Notes under the pieces: model-generated
The model's database searches: none
Seen by the model: only the letters and a program-made list of their open reading frames with translations
What the model was told of the DNA's origin: nothing
Part shown: one piece after another, positions 9,027-19,000 of the stretch
Position numbering within the stretch: the stretch's first letter is position 1
How the letters are laid out: every line of letters begins with the position of its first letter
Source of the DNA: CBDCWQ01 sp965223435
GTDB taxonomy: Bacteria > Myxococcota > Kuafuiibacteriia > Kuafuiibacteriales > Kuafuiibacteriaceae
Assembly: GCA_965223435.1 (NCBI GenBank)
Contig: CBDCWQ010000023.1
Coordinates: forward strand, 1,488,001-1,552,000
Direction of reading: 5' to 3'
DNA: 64,000 bases
Translations under genes and position numbers: made by a program

Positions 9027-9931
9027 CCTTGACACGCAGTCAAACACCGGCCTCTCACTCGATGCGCGACCGTGCAAGCGTTCGCGGTGTTCGACATGGA
9101 CGGCCGAACCGGAAGCGCGGTCTGGGTCGCCGGCAGGCCCGTCCCGACACTGTTCGCTTCGGATCTTTGCTCCCCAAGGCTCTGTTGTGGGTGCTCGCCA
9201 TGGGGGCATTGGTCTACGGTGGCGAGCAGCTTCGTCGTTTTTTGATCACCAGCCCCCGTTTGGCCATTCAATCGGTGGAGGTTCGGGGGGCGGCACGGGC
9301 ATCGAGCGATGTTGTGGTTCACCTTTCGGGGATTGCAGTGGGCGACAACATCGTGAGCCTGGATGGTGCGTCGGCCGTGAAGACCATCGAGGCCCATCCT
9401 TGGGTGCGCTCCGCGCGCGTTCACCGCGCCTTTCCGGATCGAGTCGTCCTGATGGTGGAAGAACACGAGCCGGTCGTGCTTGTGGCCTTGGGACATCTTT
9501 ATTATGCCAATCGAGAAGGCGATCTTGTGAAGCGTTACGCTTCCGGGGAGTCGCTTGACATGCCGGTGGTCACCGGATTGACCCGCGAACGCTTTGAGAC
9601 CGACGACGGGCAGAGCAAGTTGGAGTTGTGCGGTGCCATCGATTTTCTCAGGGAGTGGGACGAACGCATGGGCGAAGGGGCGCCACCGATCGGGGAGCTT
9701 CGCCTGGATGCGATCATGGGTTTGACCGTGGTCATCAAAGATAGGGAGCGAAGGATCGAGATGGGGCATCCGCCATGGGCGGACAAGATTTCGCGGCTGA
9801 GGGCCCTCGAGGCAGAACTTGCCCGTCGTGGCGTGAGCTCTACGCGGGTGATTCTCAGCGGTGGCCGCCGGGGCGACCGGGCCATCGCGCGACTCTCCAA
9901 TATGGGTGTTCATTCAAAATCGGAACGGTGA
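9020..9931 (+). CDS. ftsQ: cell division protein FtsQ
   Basis: FtsQ is the bitopic divisome scaffold linking FtsA/Z-side proteins with FtsW/I. The 303-residue protein has a basic cytoplasmic N-terminus of about 45 residues, one membrane segment (about residues 49-67, ALLWVLAMGALVYGG), and a periplasmic POTRA domain beginning with IQSVEVRGAARAS and containing HPWVRSARVHRAFPDRV, a good match to the family. Its position immediately before ftsA supports the call. A GGTGGGG stretch about nine bases upstream can serve as the ribosome binding site. Confidence 0.9.
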   Translation: MLTLTRSQTPASHSMRDRASVRGVRHGRPNRKRGLGRRQARPDTVRFGSLLPKALLWVLAMGALVYGGEQLRRFLITSPRLAIQSVEVRGAARASSDVVVHLSGIAVGDNIVSLDGASAVKTIEAHPWVRSARVHRAFPDRVVLMVEEHEPVVLVALGHLYYANREGDLVKRYASGESLDMPVVTGLTRERFETDDGQSKLELCGAIDFLREWDERMGEGAPPIGELRLDAIMGLTVVIKDRERRIEMGHPPWADKISRLRALEAELARRGVSSTRVILSGGRRGDRAIARLSNMGVHSKSER

Positions 9932-9941
9932 AGGTAGTGTG

Positions 9942-11168
9942 ATGGCAAGAAAGGATAACATCGTCGTTGGCCTAGATATTGGTACAACGAAGATATGTGC
10001 GATCGTGGGTGAGGTCGGTGAGGGGTCTTTAGACATCATCGGCATCGGGTCTGCGCCTTCGCGTGGTCTGCGCAAAGGGGTGGTCATCAACATCGCGTCG
10101 ACGGTCGAGTCTATTCGGCAAGCGGTTGAAGAAGCGGAGTTGATGGCAGGATGCGAAATCTCAACGGTGTTTACGGGGATTTCGGGGGGGCACATTCGGG
10201 GTTTTAATAGCCACGGCATCGTTGCCGTGAAGGATGGTGAAATCACTGCAGCCGACGTGAATCGTGTGATTGATGCCGCCAAGGCGGTCGCTATACCGAT
10301 GGATCGGGAGGTGATTCATATTCTGCCTCAGGAATACATCATCGACGATCAGGACGGGATCAAAGAGCCTTTGGGTATGCACGGGGTCCGGCTTGAGGCC
10401 AAAGTCCATATCGTGACGGCTTCGGCCACTTCCGCGCAAAACATTGTGAAGTGCGCGAACCGGACGGGCTTGAACGTGTCTTCGGTGGTGCTGCAGCAAT
10501 TGGCCAGCTCAGAAGCGGTGTTGACCGAGGACGAAATGGATCTTGGGGTTTGTCTCGTTGACATCGGTGGCGGTACCGCCGACATCGCGATTTTTTCCGA
10601 AGGGGCGATTGTACACACGTCGGTGCTGCCCATTGGGGGCAATCACCTGACGACGGACATCGCGCTTGGCATTCGGACCCCTCAAGATGAGGCGGAGAAA
10701 ATCAAACAAATGTTTGGTTGTGCCCTCGTGGACCAGGTGAGCCCGGAAGAAGTGATTGAAGTGCCCTCGGTAGGGGGACGTAAGCCGCGTGATTTGTCTC
10801 GACAGATCCTATGCGAGATCATTGAAGCGCGGGTTGAAGAAATTTTTCAATTGGTACGTGACGAAATCCACAATACGGCCTACGAGGATCTTCTGGCGAG
10901 CGGTGTCGTGTTGACCGGCGGCTCCTCTCGCCTTGGGGGCATTGTGGATACGGCCGAAGAGGTTTTGGGCTTGCCCATACGGCTGGGGCATCCCAATGGG
11001 ATCGGTGGGCTCTTTGATGTCGTCAAGAGCCCCGCCTACGCGACGGGGGTCGGGTTGGTGCGATATGGGGGCAAGAACCTGGGGCCCCAGTACGGTCACG
11101 TGCCGCAAACAAATCTGTATCGTCGGACGACCAAGAGAATGCGAAACTGGCTGAGTGAGATCTTTTGA
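9942..11168 (+). CDS. ftsA: cell division protein FtsA
   Basis: FtsA is the actin-like protein that anchors FtsZ to the inner membrane. The ATG at 9942 is chosen because a GAAGGTAG ribosome binding site lies just upstream and the actin-fold phosphate loop (VGLDIGTTK) follows at once. The 408-residue product contains the ATPase motifs DIGGGTADIAIF and LTGGSS, and ends with an amphipathic, basic/aromatic helix (RRTTKRMRNWLSEIF) typical of FtsA membrane-targeting tails. It follows ftsQ by 10 bases and is followed by ftsZ. Confidence 0.96.
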   Translation: MARKDNIVVGLDIGTTKICAIVGEVGEGSLDIIGIGSAPSRGLRKGVVINIASTVESIRQAVEEAELMAGCEISTVFTGISGGHIRGFNSHGIVAVKDGEITAADVNRVIDAAKAVAIPMDREVIHILPQEYIIDDQDGIKEPLGMHGVRLEAKVHIVTASATSAQNIVKCANRTGLNVSSVVLQQLASSEAVLTEDEMDLGVCLVDIGGGTADIAIFSEGAIVHTSVLPIGGNHLTTDIALGIRTPQDEAEKIKQMFGCALVDQVSPEEVIEVPSVGGRKPRDLSRQILCEIIEARVEEIFQLVRDEIHNTAYEDLLASGVVLTGGSSRLGGIVDTAEEVLGLPIRLGHPNGIGGLFDVVKSPAYATGVGLVRYGGKNLGPQYGHVPQTNLYRRTTKRMRNWLSEIF

Positions 11169-11196
11169 GTCTCGGGATGAGTTGAAGGAGCGGGAA

Positions 11197-12372
11197 ATGT
11201 TTGAGTTTGAGGATATCGTCAAGAATGAGGCGATCATTAAGGTGATCGGCGTGGGGGGTGGCGGCGGAAACGCCCTCAAAACGATGATTGATTCTGGGTT
11301 GTCGGGTGTAGAGTTTGTGACCGCCAATACGGATCTACAGGCTCTCCGTGGAAATCCAGCGACCGCAAAAATTCAGCTGGGCTCCAATTTGACCAAAGGA
11401 TTGGGGGCGGGCGCGAACCCCGAGATAGGGAAAAATGCGGCCCTCGAAGACCGCGATCGCATCGCGGAAGCGGTGGGTGAAGCCGACATGGTTTTTATCA
11501 CCGCGGGTATGGGCGGTGGAACCGGAACGGGTGCCGCCCCGGTGATTGCCGAGGTGGCTCGCGAACGGGGTGCCTTGACCGTGGGGGTGGTGACCACGCC
11601 TTTTGCCTTTGAAGGACGCCGGCGGCAGCGCCAGGCCGAGGAGGGCATCAACGAGCTTCACTCTTTTGTGGATACGTTGATCACCATTCCCAACAACAAA
11701 CTGCTCCAGATCGCGGGTGAAACAACGTCGATGGTCGATGCCTTTAAGCGGGTCGATGACGTGCTGCTCAACGCTGTGAAGGGCATTTCGGACCTGATCA
11801 ATGTGGCGGGGCTCATCAACGTGGACTTCGCGGATGTGCAAACCATTATGTCCAATCAAGGTCTGGCCCTGATGGGGACGGGAACCGGCACGGGTCCGAC
11901 CCGGGCCACCGAGGCTGCAGAGGCTGCCATTCACAGCCCGCTTCTTGACGATATCGACATTCAGGGGGCGATGGGCATCCTGATCAACATTTCGGGTGGC
12001 AGCGATCTCACGTTGCACGAGGTCAATGCTGCCTCGACTGCGATTGCAGAAGAGGCACACGAAGACGCCAATATCATTTTCGGGTCCGTGGTGGATGCGG
12101 GGATGGGCGAAGAAGTTCGGATCACGGTCATCGCCACCGGGTTCGAAACGGGTCAGCATCAGCGCCTGGGTCCGCATGGCCGGCGTGATCTGGGAAGCGG
12201 ACGCCCCGGCGGCCGGCGCTTCGAAAACCGCGACATCCCTACGCATATTCGGCAGCGGTGGGAGTCCCAGCAAAAGAGCAATCGTCCGGCCCGAGAGGTT
12301 CCTTCGATGCTGGAGCCGGCCGAAAGTGGTTCGCTTGACATCCCAACCTTCCTGCGGCGCCAAGCCGATTGA
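11197..12372 (+). CDS. ftsZ: cell division GTPase FtsZ
   Basis: FtsZ is the tubulin-like GTPase that forms the division ring. The ATG at 11197 gives the normal FtsZ N-terminus (MFEFEDIVKNEA) and follows an AAGGAG site; longer in-frame starts would overlap ftsA. Visible are the glycine loop IGVGGGGGNA, the tubulin signature GGGTGTGAAP, the T7 synergy loop NVDFADVQTIM, a short variable linker and the conserved C-terminal peptide DIPTFLRRQAD that binds FtsA. Its 391 residues are normal. It is the last gene of the dcw cluster; a strong hairpin follows at 12496. Confidence 0.98.
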   Translation: MFEFEDIVKNEAIIKVIGVGGGGGNALKTMIDSGLSGVEFVTANTDLQALRGNPATAKIQLGSNLTKGLGAGANPEIGKNAALEDRDRIAEAVGEADMVFITAGMGGGTGTGAAPVIAEVARERGALTVGVVTTPFAFEGRRRQRQAEEGINELHSFVDTLITIPNNKLLQIAGETTSMVDAFKRVDDVLLNAVKGISDLINVAGLINVDFADVQTIMSNQGLALMGTGTGTGPTRATEAAEAAIHSPLLDDIDIQGAMGILINISGGSDLTLHEVNAASTAIAEEAHEDANIIFGSVVDAGMGEEVRITVIATGFETGQHQRLGPHGRRDLGSGRPGGRRFENRDIPTHIRQRWESQQKSNRPAREVPSMLEPAESGSLDIPTFLRRQAD

Positions 12373-12495
12373 TTCGACTTTCTTGAGGTTCGTCCTTTTG
12401 CCAACGGGTTCGACTTTTCTTCAGCGTCTTTCCTAAACCGATCCCGGTCGATGGATTTCGAAAGCGACCAAGTGGCTGTCGGCACGCGTGGTCTC

Positions 12496-12548
12496 GGTCG
12501 GTGGGCCCTTCGGCCCTGCGAGGCCCGGGCCGAAGGGACCGCCCGACC
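12496..12548. terminator. long imperfect inverted repeat after ftsZ, possible terminator
   Basis: Two arms of about 21 bases (GGTCGGTGGGCCCTTCGGCCC and its near complement) are separated by a short loop, giving a very stable GC-rich hairpin about 120 bases after the ftsZ stop. There is no T-tract, so it would be Rho-assisted or act as an RNA-stabilising 3' structure. It is the natural end of the dcw transcript. Confidence 0.5.
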
Positions 12549-12799
12549 CCTCCACCTCGGTGCACGCCAAACAAAAGGGGTTGATCGGATGGTGCGCAGG
12601 TGAGTCGAAGGATAAAAAGCGGAAAACGAGCTTGCATGCAGGGTCCTATTCGGGCACGCCAGCGGCGTCACTGGGGCCAAGAATTGCGCCAAGCGTGGGG
12701 TTGTGGGACGCTGCCAGAGCGCTCATGGGGCTGCGTGAAGGTGGCTCGCGGTGCGCGAGATCGGTGTGTGCCTAAGGGTTCGCACGCGGGGAACAACCA
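12549..12799. other. non-coding gap between ftsZ hairpin and the Tgl-like gene
   Basis: Together with 12373-12495 this forms a 427-base stretch without a convincing gene. Short open frames exist (for example 12600-12806) but their products are Arg/Cys-rich with no motif. I see no clear sigma-70 promoter; the region presumably holds the promoter for the following gene. Confidence 0.5.
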
Positions 12800-14578
12800 T
12801 TGTTGAGGGTCGACCCATCGCTAAGCCATATCCCCGCGCGCCGGGAGCACGTGGTCGCGCTTTACGAGTCCATGAATCAACCCCTGGTGAATATTCCCAA
12901 CCACGGCACCGGCCCCACCGCATCCTACGTGCTTGGCACCCGCAATGAGCACGGGCACTACACCGTTTTTGTGTACCTGTATCAGCGTGAGACCAAAGGG
13001 GTCATGATTTACGTTTCCGAGCCGAGAAGCCTTTCCTTCGATCACTACCGGAGCGAAGAAGCGGAAGCGGTGCGGTTTGCGGAGTCTATGGGGTTTCTCA
13101 TCGACAACATTGGGTTTCAGTCGTTGCCGGTTTCCGAGCAGGACGCGGTCGTCTCTCGCGTGCCCGTGTTTCGACCGGTGGAGCAAACCTTCGACCTCTA
13201 TGAGGTGGCGGATCCGGAGCCTGCGGGGCCCGCGGCCGCGGTTTTTGGCGGTCTTGGCCAGGGGGCGGGTGAGGTTTTTCGCCAGGCGGGGTTTTCGGAG
13301 TCTCCGGCTGCGGGAGGCTATGGCCACGCCCAAGGGCAGGGGACCAGCTCACTCACCGGCCAGATCGGTCCGGTTCCGGGACAGATGAGTTCTCAACCTG
13401 GGCAATTGAGTTCCCCGCCTGGGCCCGGATCCGGCGCAGCGGCTACCCAGCCGGGGCTTGTAGGCCCTCCAATGGGTACGGGCTTAGGGCCGCACGGATC
13501 CCACCCCGGACAGGTGGTGCCTGGCGGTGGAGGCTCTTGGCCGGGGCAGGTGGCAGCGATGCCCGAGCCGTTGATGCCCGCGGGTCCGGGCTACGGTTCG
13601 TCCTTTGATTTGTACCCCAGCGGCCGGCCCGGTGGGCCCCCTGGGAGTCGCACCGGGGATTTCGCTGGGGGCGGCGGCGGCGGTTCACACGCGGGTGCGA
13701 TGGCTGAGCCGTCTCGGCCGTCACCCGCAGGGACGGAGCCTGGGCCTTCCAGCCGTGCGCCGGCGCCCGACAGAGGCCCCATGCTCGAACGGCTGGGGCG
13801 GTTGCTCGTGGTGTTCTTGGCGCTCCTGGTCCTGTGGGTGCCGGGGTGTCGCACGCCTCAGGGCCGCGGCCAAAAACCGCACACCGCCGAGCGCCATCTC
13901 GATCTGGCGATGCAGCAGCTGGCGGAAAGACGTTGGCCGGACGCCATTTTGAGTTTCGGTCGGGTGCTTGAGGAGTCGCCGTCGGATTCCGCAGCGCTTA
14001 GGGGGACAGGATTCGCCTACATGAGCCTTGGACGCATGGGCGAGGCGGAGTCTTTTTATCGCCGCGCGGTCGAGGCTGACCCCAAATGGTCGGTGGCGAA
14101 GAACGAGTTGGCGGTGGTTCTCATCCGTAGGGGACAGTGTCAGGAGGCCGAGGCCCTACTCCTACAGGTGACCGAAGACATCTTCTATCCTACCCGGGAG
14201 TTTGCCGAGCACAATTTGGCACGGGCGCTGGCATGCCAGGGTCGCAGCAACGAGGCGGTACGGCGCCTCGATGTTCTGATGGTGAAGCGCCCCCATTTTT
14301 GCCTCGGTTATCTGACATTGGCGCAGCTCTCCTTTGAGGAGAAACGACACGAGACAACTATTCAGGCCTGTCAGGGGTTCAGGCTCAACTGCGAAGAGCA
14401 TGAGGAGATAGGACCCAAGGTATTGCCCGAGCAAAGTGCGATGTGCTACTTAAGAAAAGGGCTGTCGTACGCAGAGATAGGGGATCTGGAGTCAGCCCGG
14501 GCATCATTTAAGCGGTGCCAGTCGGACGGCAAATTCGGAAAGGAATGTCGCCGTTCGCTACGACTGCTTCCTCCGTAA
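12800..14578 (+). CDS. two-part protein: conserved N-terminal domain, Gly/Pro linker, Tgl/PilF-like TPR lipoprotein module
   Basis: The 592-codon frame has three parts. Residues about 25-145 form a compact domain (IPNHGTGPTASYVLGTRN, VMIYVSEPRSLSFDHY) that I do not recognise by name. Residues about 150-325 are a Gly/Pro/Gln-rich linker. From residue 328 (ATG at 13781) comes a lipoprotein-like signal (LLVVFLALLVLWVPGC) followed by four to five TPR motifs, resembling PilF/Tgl proteins that help assemble type IV pilus secretins in the outer membrane. Either this is one membrane-spanning protein or two genes run together in one frame, the second starting at 13781 with a weak GAGG site. The TTG start at 12800 is uncertain; an ATG lies at 12872. 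Confidence 0.7.
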   Translation: MLRVDPSLSHIPARREHVVALYESMNQPLVNIPNHGTGPTASYVLGTRNEHGHYTVFVYLYQRETKGVMIYVSEPRSLSFDHYRSEEAEAVRFAESMGFLIDNIGFQSLPVSEQDAVVSRVPVFRPVEQTFDLYEVADPEPAGPAAAVFGGLGQGAGEVFRQAGFSESPAAGGYGHAQGQGTSSLTGQIGPVPGQMSSQPGQLSSPPGPGSGAAATQPGLVGPPMGTGLGPHGSHPGQVVPGGGGSWPGQVAAMPEPLMPAGPGYGSSFDLYPSGRPGGPPGSRTGDFAGGGGGGSHAGAMAEPSRPSPAGTEPGPSSRAPAPDRGPMLERLGRLLVVFLALLVLWVPGCRTPQGRGQKPHTAERHLDLAMQQLAERRWPDAILSFGRVLEESPSDSAALRGTGFAYMSLGRMGEAESFYRRAVEADPKWSVAKNELAVVLIRRGQCQEAEALLLQVTEDIFYPTREFAEHNLARALACQGRSNEAVRRLDVLMVKRPHFCLGYLTLAQLSFEEKRHETTIQACQGFRLNCEEHEEIGPKVLPEQSAMCYLRKGLSYAEIGDLESARASFKRCQSDGKFGKECRRSLRLLPP

Positions 14579-14627
14579 GGCTTCGGGGACCTCACGATGG
14601 AGCAAGGGTGAATGCAGGGCGAAGACA

Positions 14628-14987
14628 ATGGATAAGGGCTTGGAACTCGCTGAAGTACTTGCGGCTGGAATGAAGCGAGCCAGCGTGCAGGTAGACGATC
14701 TGGCTGAAAGCACAAATATTCCGCGGTACACAATCTTGTCGCTGTTGCGAGAACCGGTGTCTGCGGTTCTGCCTGAGCGTGTCTATTTGAGAGGCCAGCT
14801 TTTGGTTCTTGCCCGAAGAGTCGGCCTCGATGAAGCGCGGGCTTTGGCGCTTTTCGACGATGCCTATCCTGAACCCGCCACCCGCGACATCGAGGTGGAG
14901 CGACGGTTTCCCGCCGGCGTCATGGCCTTGGCGGCGGGGCTCGGCTGCGTTGCGATTTTGGCTGTGGTCCTCGCTTTTGTGTCCTAA
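14628..14987 (+). CDS. small HTH membrane protein, RodZ-like architecture
   Basis: The 119-residue product begins with a helix-turn-helix-like segment (DDLAESTNIPRYTILSLL, about residues 20-45), similar in layout to the N-terminal domain of RodZ, and ends with a single membrane segment (GVMALAAGLGCVAILAVVLAFV) and almost nothing beyond it. RodZ normally has a periplasmic domain, which is missing here, so this is either a short RodZ relative or a membrane-tethered DNA-binding protein. It lies between the Tgl-like gene and recO, 36 bases before the latter, and is probably co-transcribed with it. Confidence 0.6.
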   Translation: MDKGLELAEVLAAGMKRASVQVDDLAESTNIPRYTILSLLREPVSAVLPERVYLRGQLLVLARRVGLDEARALALFDDAYPEPATRDIEVERRFPAGVMALAAGLGCVAILAVVLAFVS

Positions 14988-15023
14988 CAAACCTCGCGCC
15001 GGGATGCCCCAGCGGGGAGCCCA

Positions 15024-15770
15024 ATGAACGCTGACCACACCACGGAGGCGCTGGTGGTTGGCGGCGTCAACGTAGGTGACGCCGACCGCGTCGTTCATCT
15101 GCTAACCGAATCTGGCAGGCAGGCGGTGTACGCCCATGGGGCCCGAAAAAGTCGACGTCGGTTCGGGGGCTCTTTGGAGCCATTTACCTCCGTCCGAGCG
15201 TCTTTGGGCAGGCGCCGCCAGGGTTCGATGGGGACCTTGGTGTCGGTTTTGAGTCTCAAGACCCGGTTGGGGCTGAGAGACGATCTCCTTAAGATTGCGA
15301 TGGCTTCGTATTTTGCGGAATTGTCGTACGCGGTGGCCCCCGAAGGAGGGCCCGCGCACGACGTGTACGCGCTTTTGCTTGGTCACCTCGATCACCTGCT
15401 GGAAACCGAAGCAACTTTGGCGCTTCGGCGCGCGTTCGAATTCCGGCTGCTCGGGGCTTTGGGGTACGCCCCTGAGCTCCGTTTTTGTGTGCGTTGCCGC
15501 GAGGTGCCCAGTGCACCCTTGTTTGATCTCGGCCTTGGCGGAGTTTTGTGTTCTCGCCATGGGGCCGGGGCCCCCCGCGTAGGACCCAAGAGCCTTGAGT
15601 GGCTGTCCGGCGTTGTGGGTGAGGGCAGCCTTGGCGCCAGCGAGGGGCTGGGGCCCGCGGATTCGCACCGGGCGGCCCGGGCCCTGACGCGGATCTGCTC
15701 GGTGTTTTACACCGAGCTTTTGGGTCGACCGCCCAAGAGCCTTAAGCTCCTGACTCAGCTTGAACTTTAG
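15024..15770 (+). CDS. recO: DNA repair protein RecO
   Basis: RecO works with RecF/RecR to load RecA on SSB-coated gaps and anneals single strands. The 248-residue product starts with the OB-fold region (TEALVVGGVNVGDADRVVHLLTE, split by family pattern D-x-D), followed by the helical domain and a zinc-binding cluster (CVRC near residue 155, CSRH near residue 180). The C-terminal PPKSLKLLTQLEL is typical of the family. It is the last gene before a hairpin-rich intergenic region. Confidence 0.92.
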   Translation: MNADHTTEALVVGGVNVGDADRVVHLLTESGRQAVYAHGARKSRRRFGGSLEPFTSVRASLGRRRQGSMGTLVSVLSLKTRLGLRDDLLKIAMASYFAELSYAVAPEGGPAHDVYALLLGHLDHLLETEATLALRRAFEFRLLGALGYAPELRFCVRCREVPSAPLFDLGLGGVLCSRHGAGAPRVGPKSLEWLSGVVGEGSLGASEGLGPADSHRAARALTRICSVFYTELLGRPPKSLKLLTQLEL

Positions 15771-15938
15771 CTCCTTTTCCCTTCGTGGTGGGCTCCAGGC
15801 CGACAATCTCTCGAAAAACAGGCCGGGGTGGTTAACAAAACCCGCCCGGGTGGTTAGGCTCTGAGTCGAAGGTTTGCTGGGGGTTTAGGCTCTGGTCACC
15901 TTTGGGCACTGGGCTTCGCTTCGTGCCCGCCGTTGCGG

Positions 15939-15975
15939 CTAGACCGGCAGAAAGCCCCCCTTTCTGCCGGTCTAG
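15939..15975. terminator. perfect 16-bp inverted repeat between recO and glyQS
   Basis: CTAGACCGGCAGAAAG and its exact complement flank a loop of five C. The repeat sits in the 292-base recO-glyQS gap. Two smaller hairpins flank it: GGGCAC/GTGCCC at about 15904-15928 and GCGCGC/GCGCG at about 15978-15996. There is no U-tract after it, so it may be a Rho-independent-like terminator for recO or a structured leader for glyQS. The repeated words GGTGGTTA and TTAGGCTCTG occur just upstream (15828-15895). Confidence 0.45.
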
Positions 15976-16062
15976 TTGCGCGCTTGGCTTCGCGCGTGCG
16001 GTGCCAGGTGCTTCGCGGCATTCGCCAAGTCCCAGCGTTTTCTGCTAAGGCAGGCGTTTCAA

Positions 16063-19000
16063 ATGTCTGACGCTGTCTCTCGTGCTTCGACCTTTCAAGA
16101 ACTGATTTTCCGACTGCAGCGCTTTTGGAGCGACAGGGGATGCATTCTCGCACAGCCCTACGACATCGAAAAAGGCGCGGGCACGTACAACCCCCATACT
16201 TTTCTGCGTGCCTTGGGACCCGAGCCTTGGCGCGTGGCGTATGTGGAGCCGTCCCGTCGTCCGACCGATGGGCGCTACGGTGACAACCCCAATCGCCTAT
16301 ACCGACACCACCAGTTTCAAGTGATCTTGAAACCCTCGCCCAAAGATGTTCAGGGTCTGTACCTCGATTCCATGGCCGCTCTCGGCATCCATCCTCTCGA
16401 TCATGACATCCGTTTTGTGGAGGACAACTGGGAGTCCCCCACCCTAGGGGCTTGGGGTCTCGGTTGGGAGGTCTGGGTGGATGGCATGGAGCTCACCCAA
16501 TTTACCTATTTTCAACAATGTGGGGGGCTCGAATGTCGTCCGGTTTCCGCCGAACTGACCTACGGTCTTGAGCGCATCGCAATGTATCTGCAGGGTGTGG
16601 ATAACGTCTACGACCTGAGCTACGCGCCGGGGATTCGCTACCGCGAAGTGTTTCACGAAGATGAGGTCGAGTTTAGCCGTTTTACTTTCGAATCGCTCGA
16701 CGTCAAAGCGTACTTGGGGCTCTATGAAGCCTGCGAAAAAGAGTGTGCCCGTTTGGTCGAGCTCAATCTGGTGATCCCCGCGTATGACCACCTGCTCAAG
16801 GCCGCGCATGCCTTCAATGCGCTCGATGCCAGTGGGGCGATCAGCGTAACGGAGCGACAGGCCTACATCCTCCGTATTCGGGATTTGGCCAAGGCGTGTG
16901 CGGAAGCGTATGTCGCGCTTCGGGAGTCGCTCGGTTTTCCGTTGCTTCAAGCCGAATCAGAACGCCCTCAAAAAGCGGAACCGTCCGGTGGCTCGGAGAG
17001 GCCAGGTACCCGCGGCGAGCTTTTTGTCGAGGTGGGTACCGAAGAACTGCCGGCCAAAGAAGTATGGTCCGCGCTTTGTCAGCTCCGTGATGGGGTATCA
17101 AGCCGCTTACAAAAGCTGTCTTTGTCTCACGATGCGCCCAAGATCTACGCCACGCCTCGACGTTTGGCCGTGGCCTTTTCCGGTCTTCCCCAGAAGCAAG
17201 ACGACGTGACCAAAGAAGTCTTGGGCCCTCCGGTCCAGGCTGCGTTTCGCGACGGCGCGCCGACCAAAGCCGCGCTTGGTTTTGCCAAAGGTCAGGGTCA
17301 ACCGGTTGAAGACCTGTTTCGCAAGCACACCGAGCGCGGAGAGTACGTCGCTTTGACAGTGACGGAGAAGGGCGAACCGACCGCCAAGCTTCTGCCGGAC
17401 GTGGTGGAGGCCGCCATCGGATCCATTGCATTTTCACGATCCATGCGGTGGGGCTCACAGGACGAGAGTTTTTCTCGGCCGATCCAGTGGCTGGTGGCGC
17501 TCTACGAGGGCGCGGTGCTTCCGGTTCAGTTTGCTGGGGTTTCTGCGGGCGGAGAAAGCCGCGGCCATCGTTTTCACGCACCGGATGCTTTTTGGGTCGA
17601 GGGCCAAGAAGCCTACGTGAGCGAGCTCAAGAAGCGCTCGGTCATGGCCGACATCGAAGGTCGCCGCGCGATGTTGGTCGAAGGCGCGAATGCCCTGGCC
17701 GAAAAGCGCGGGGCGCAGCTTTATGAGGATGAGGACCTCATGGATGAGCTTGTCCAGCTCGTGGAATGGCCCCATCCCTTGCTCTCGGAGTTTGATCCGC
17801 GTTTCCTCGAGATTCCACGGGAAGTCTTGATCTCCGAAATGATTCACCACCAGCGGTACATACCGGTGGTAGATGAAAATGGCGCCCTGCTTCCCTGCTT
17901 TGTGGTGGTGGCCAACACCAAAGTTGTCGACCAAGACCTGAGCCTTCAGGGCTATCGGCGGGTTTTGACTGCGCGGTTTGAGGACGGTGCCTTTTTTTTC
18001 AAGGAGGATCAAAAGACCCCGTTGTATCAGCGGGTGGATGGCCTCAAGAATGTTCGTTTCCACCGCGCCCTCGGAAGTGTGTACGACAAAGTTGCGCGTA
18101 ACGCCGGCCTGAGCTTCTGGATGGTGAGCGCGCTTGGAGCTGAGCTCGGAATTCATGAGGTGGCAAGCCGTTTTGTCTCCTCCGCCGAAGCGCGTGCCCT
18201 CGCCGATGGATCGGAGCCTGGCGACACGAAGTTGCGATTTTGCTGGCGCCTTGCCCGTGCGTGCTTCTTGGCCAAGGCCGATCTCGGTACCCTCATGGTC
18301 TACGAGTTTCCAGATCTCCAGGGTGTGATGGGCGCCTACTACGCGCGTTTGAGTCAAGAACCCGAAGACGTGGCCCAAGCCGTGCGGGAGCACTACCAGC
18401 CTAAGGGCGCGCACGATACCCTTCCTCAGGGCGTATTGGGTGCGCTGGTCGGTTTGGCCGATCGCCTCGATTCGATCGTTGGCGTTTTTTCCGTCGGCAA
18501 GGGCCCGACCGGAACCGCAGATCCGTTTGGCCTACGGCGCGCGGCCATGGGTGTGATTCGGGTGCTTCGCGACCGCGCATGGCACCTCTCTTTGTCGGGT
18601 GCCCTTGATCAGGCGGGCAAGGCTTTGGTGAGCCGGGCTAAAAAGGATGGGACCAAGGTGAAGACCGAGGTGCTTGAATTCTTTCGGGCGCGCATCAAAG
18701 GATTGATGGGGGCCGACGGCATACCCGCGGATGTCGCAGAGGCCGTCTTGGCGGCGGGCTTTGACGATGTTGTCGATGCCTTTGCCCGGGCGGAGGCACT
18801 CGCACAACTCGAGGAAAGCCCCGACTTTGAGCCCGTTTTGGTCACTTTCAAACGGGTGGCCAACATCCTCAAGAACCAGACGCCGTCTTCTCTGGACCCG
18901 TTACGGTTTCGCGCGCCCGAAGAAAAACAGCTCCATGCGGCGCTCGCGAAAGTCCAAGGCGAGGTGGAGCTGGCGGCCCGAGGCCGAGATTTTGCCAGCG

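Noticed and set aside
15939..15996. T-box riboswitch before glyQS
   Set aside because: No T-box consensus or specifier-loop layout is seen, and T-boxes are not typical of this type of organism; only hairpins are supported.
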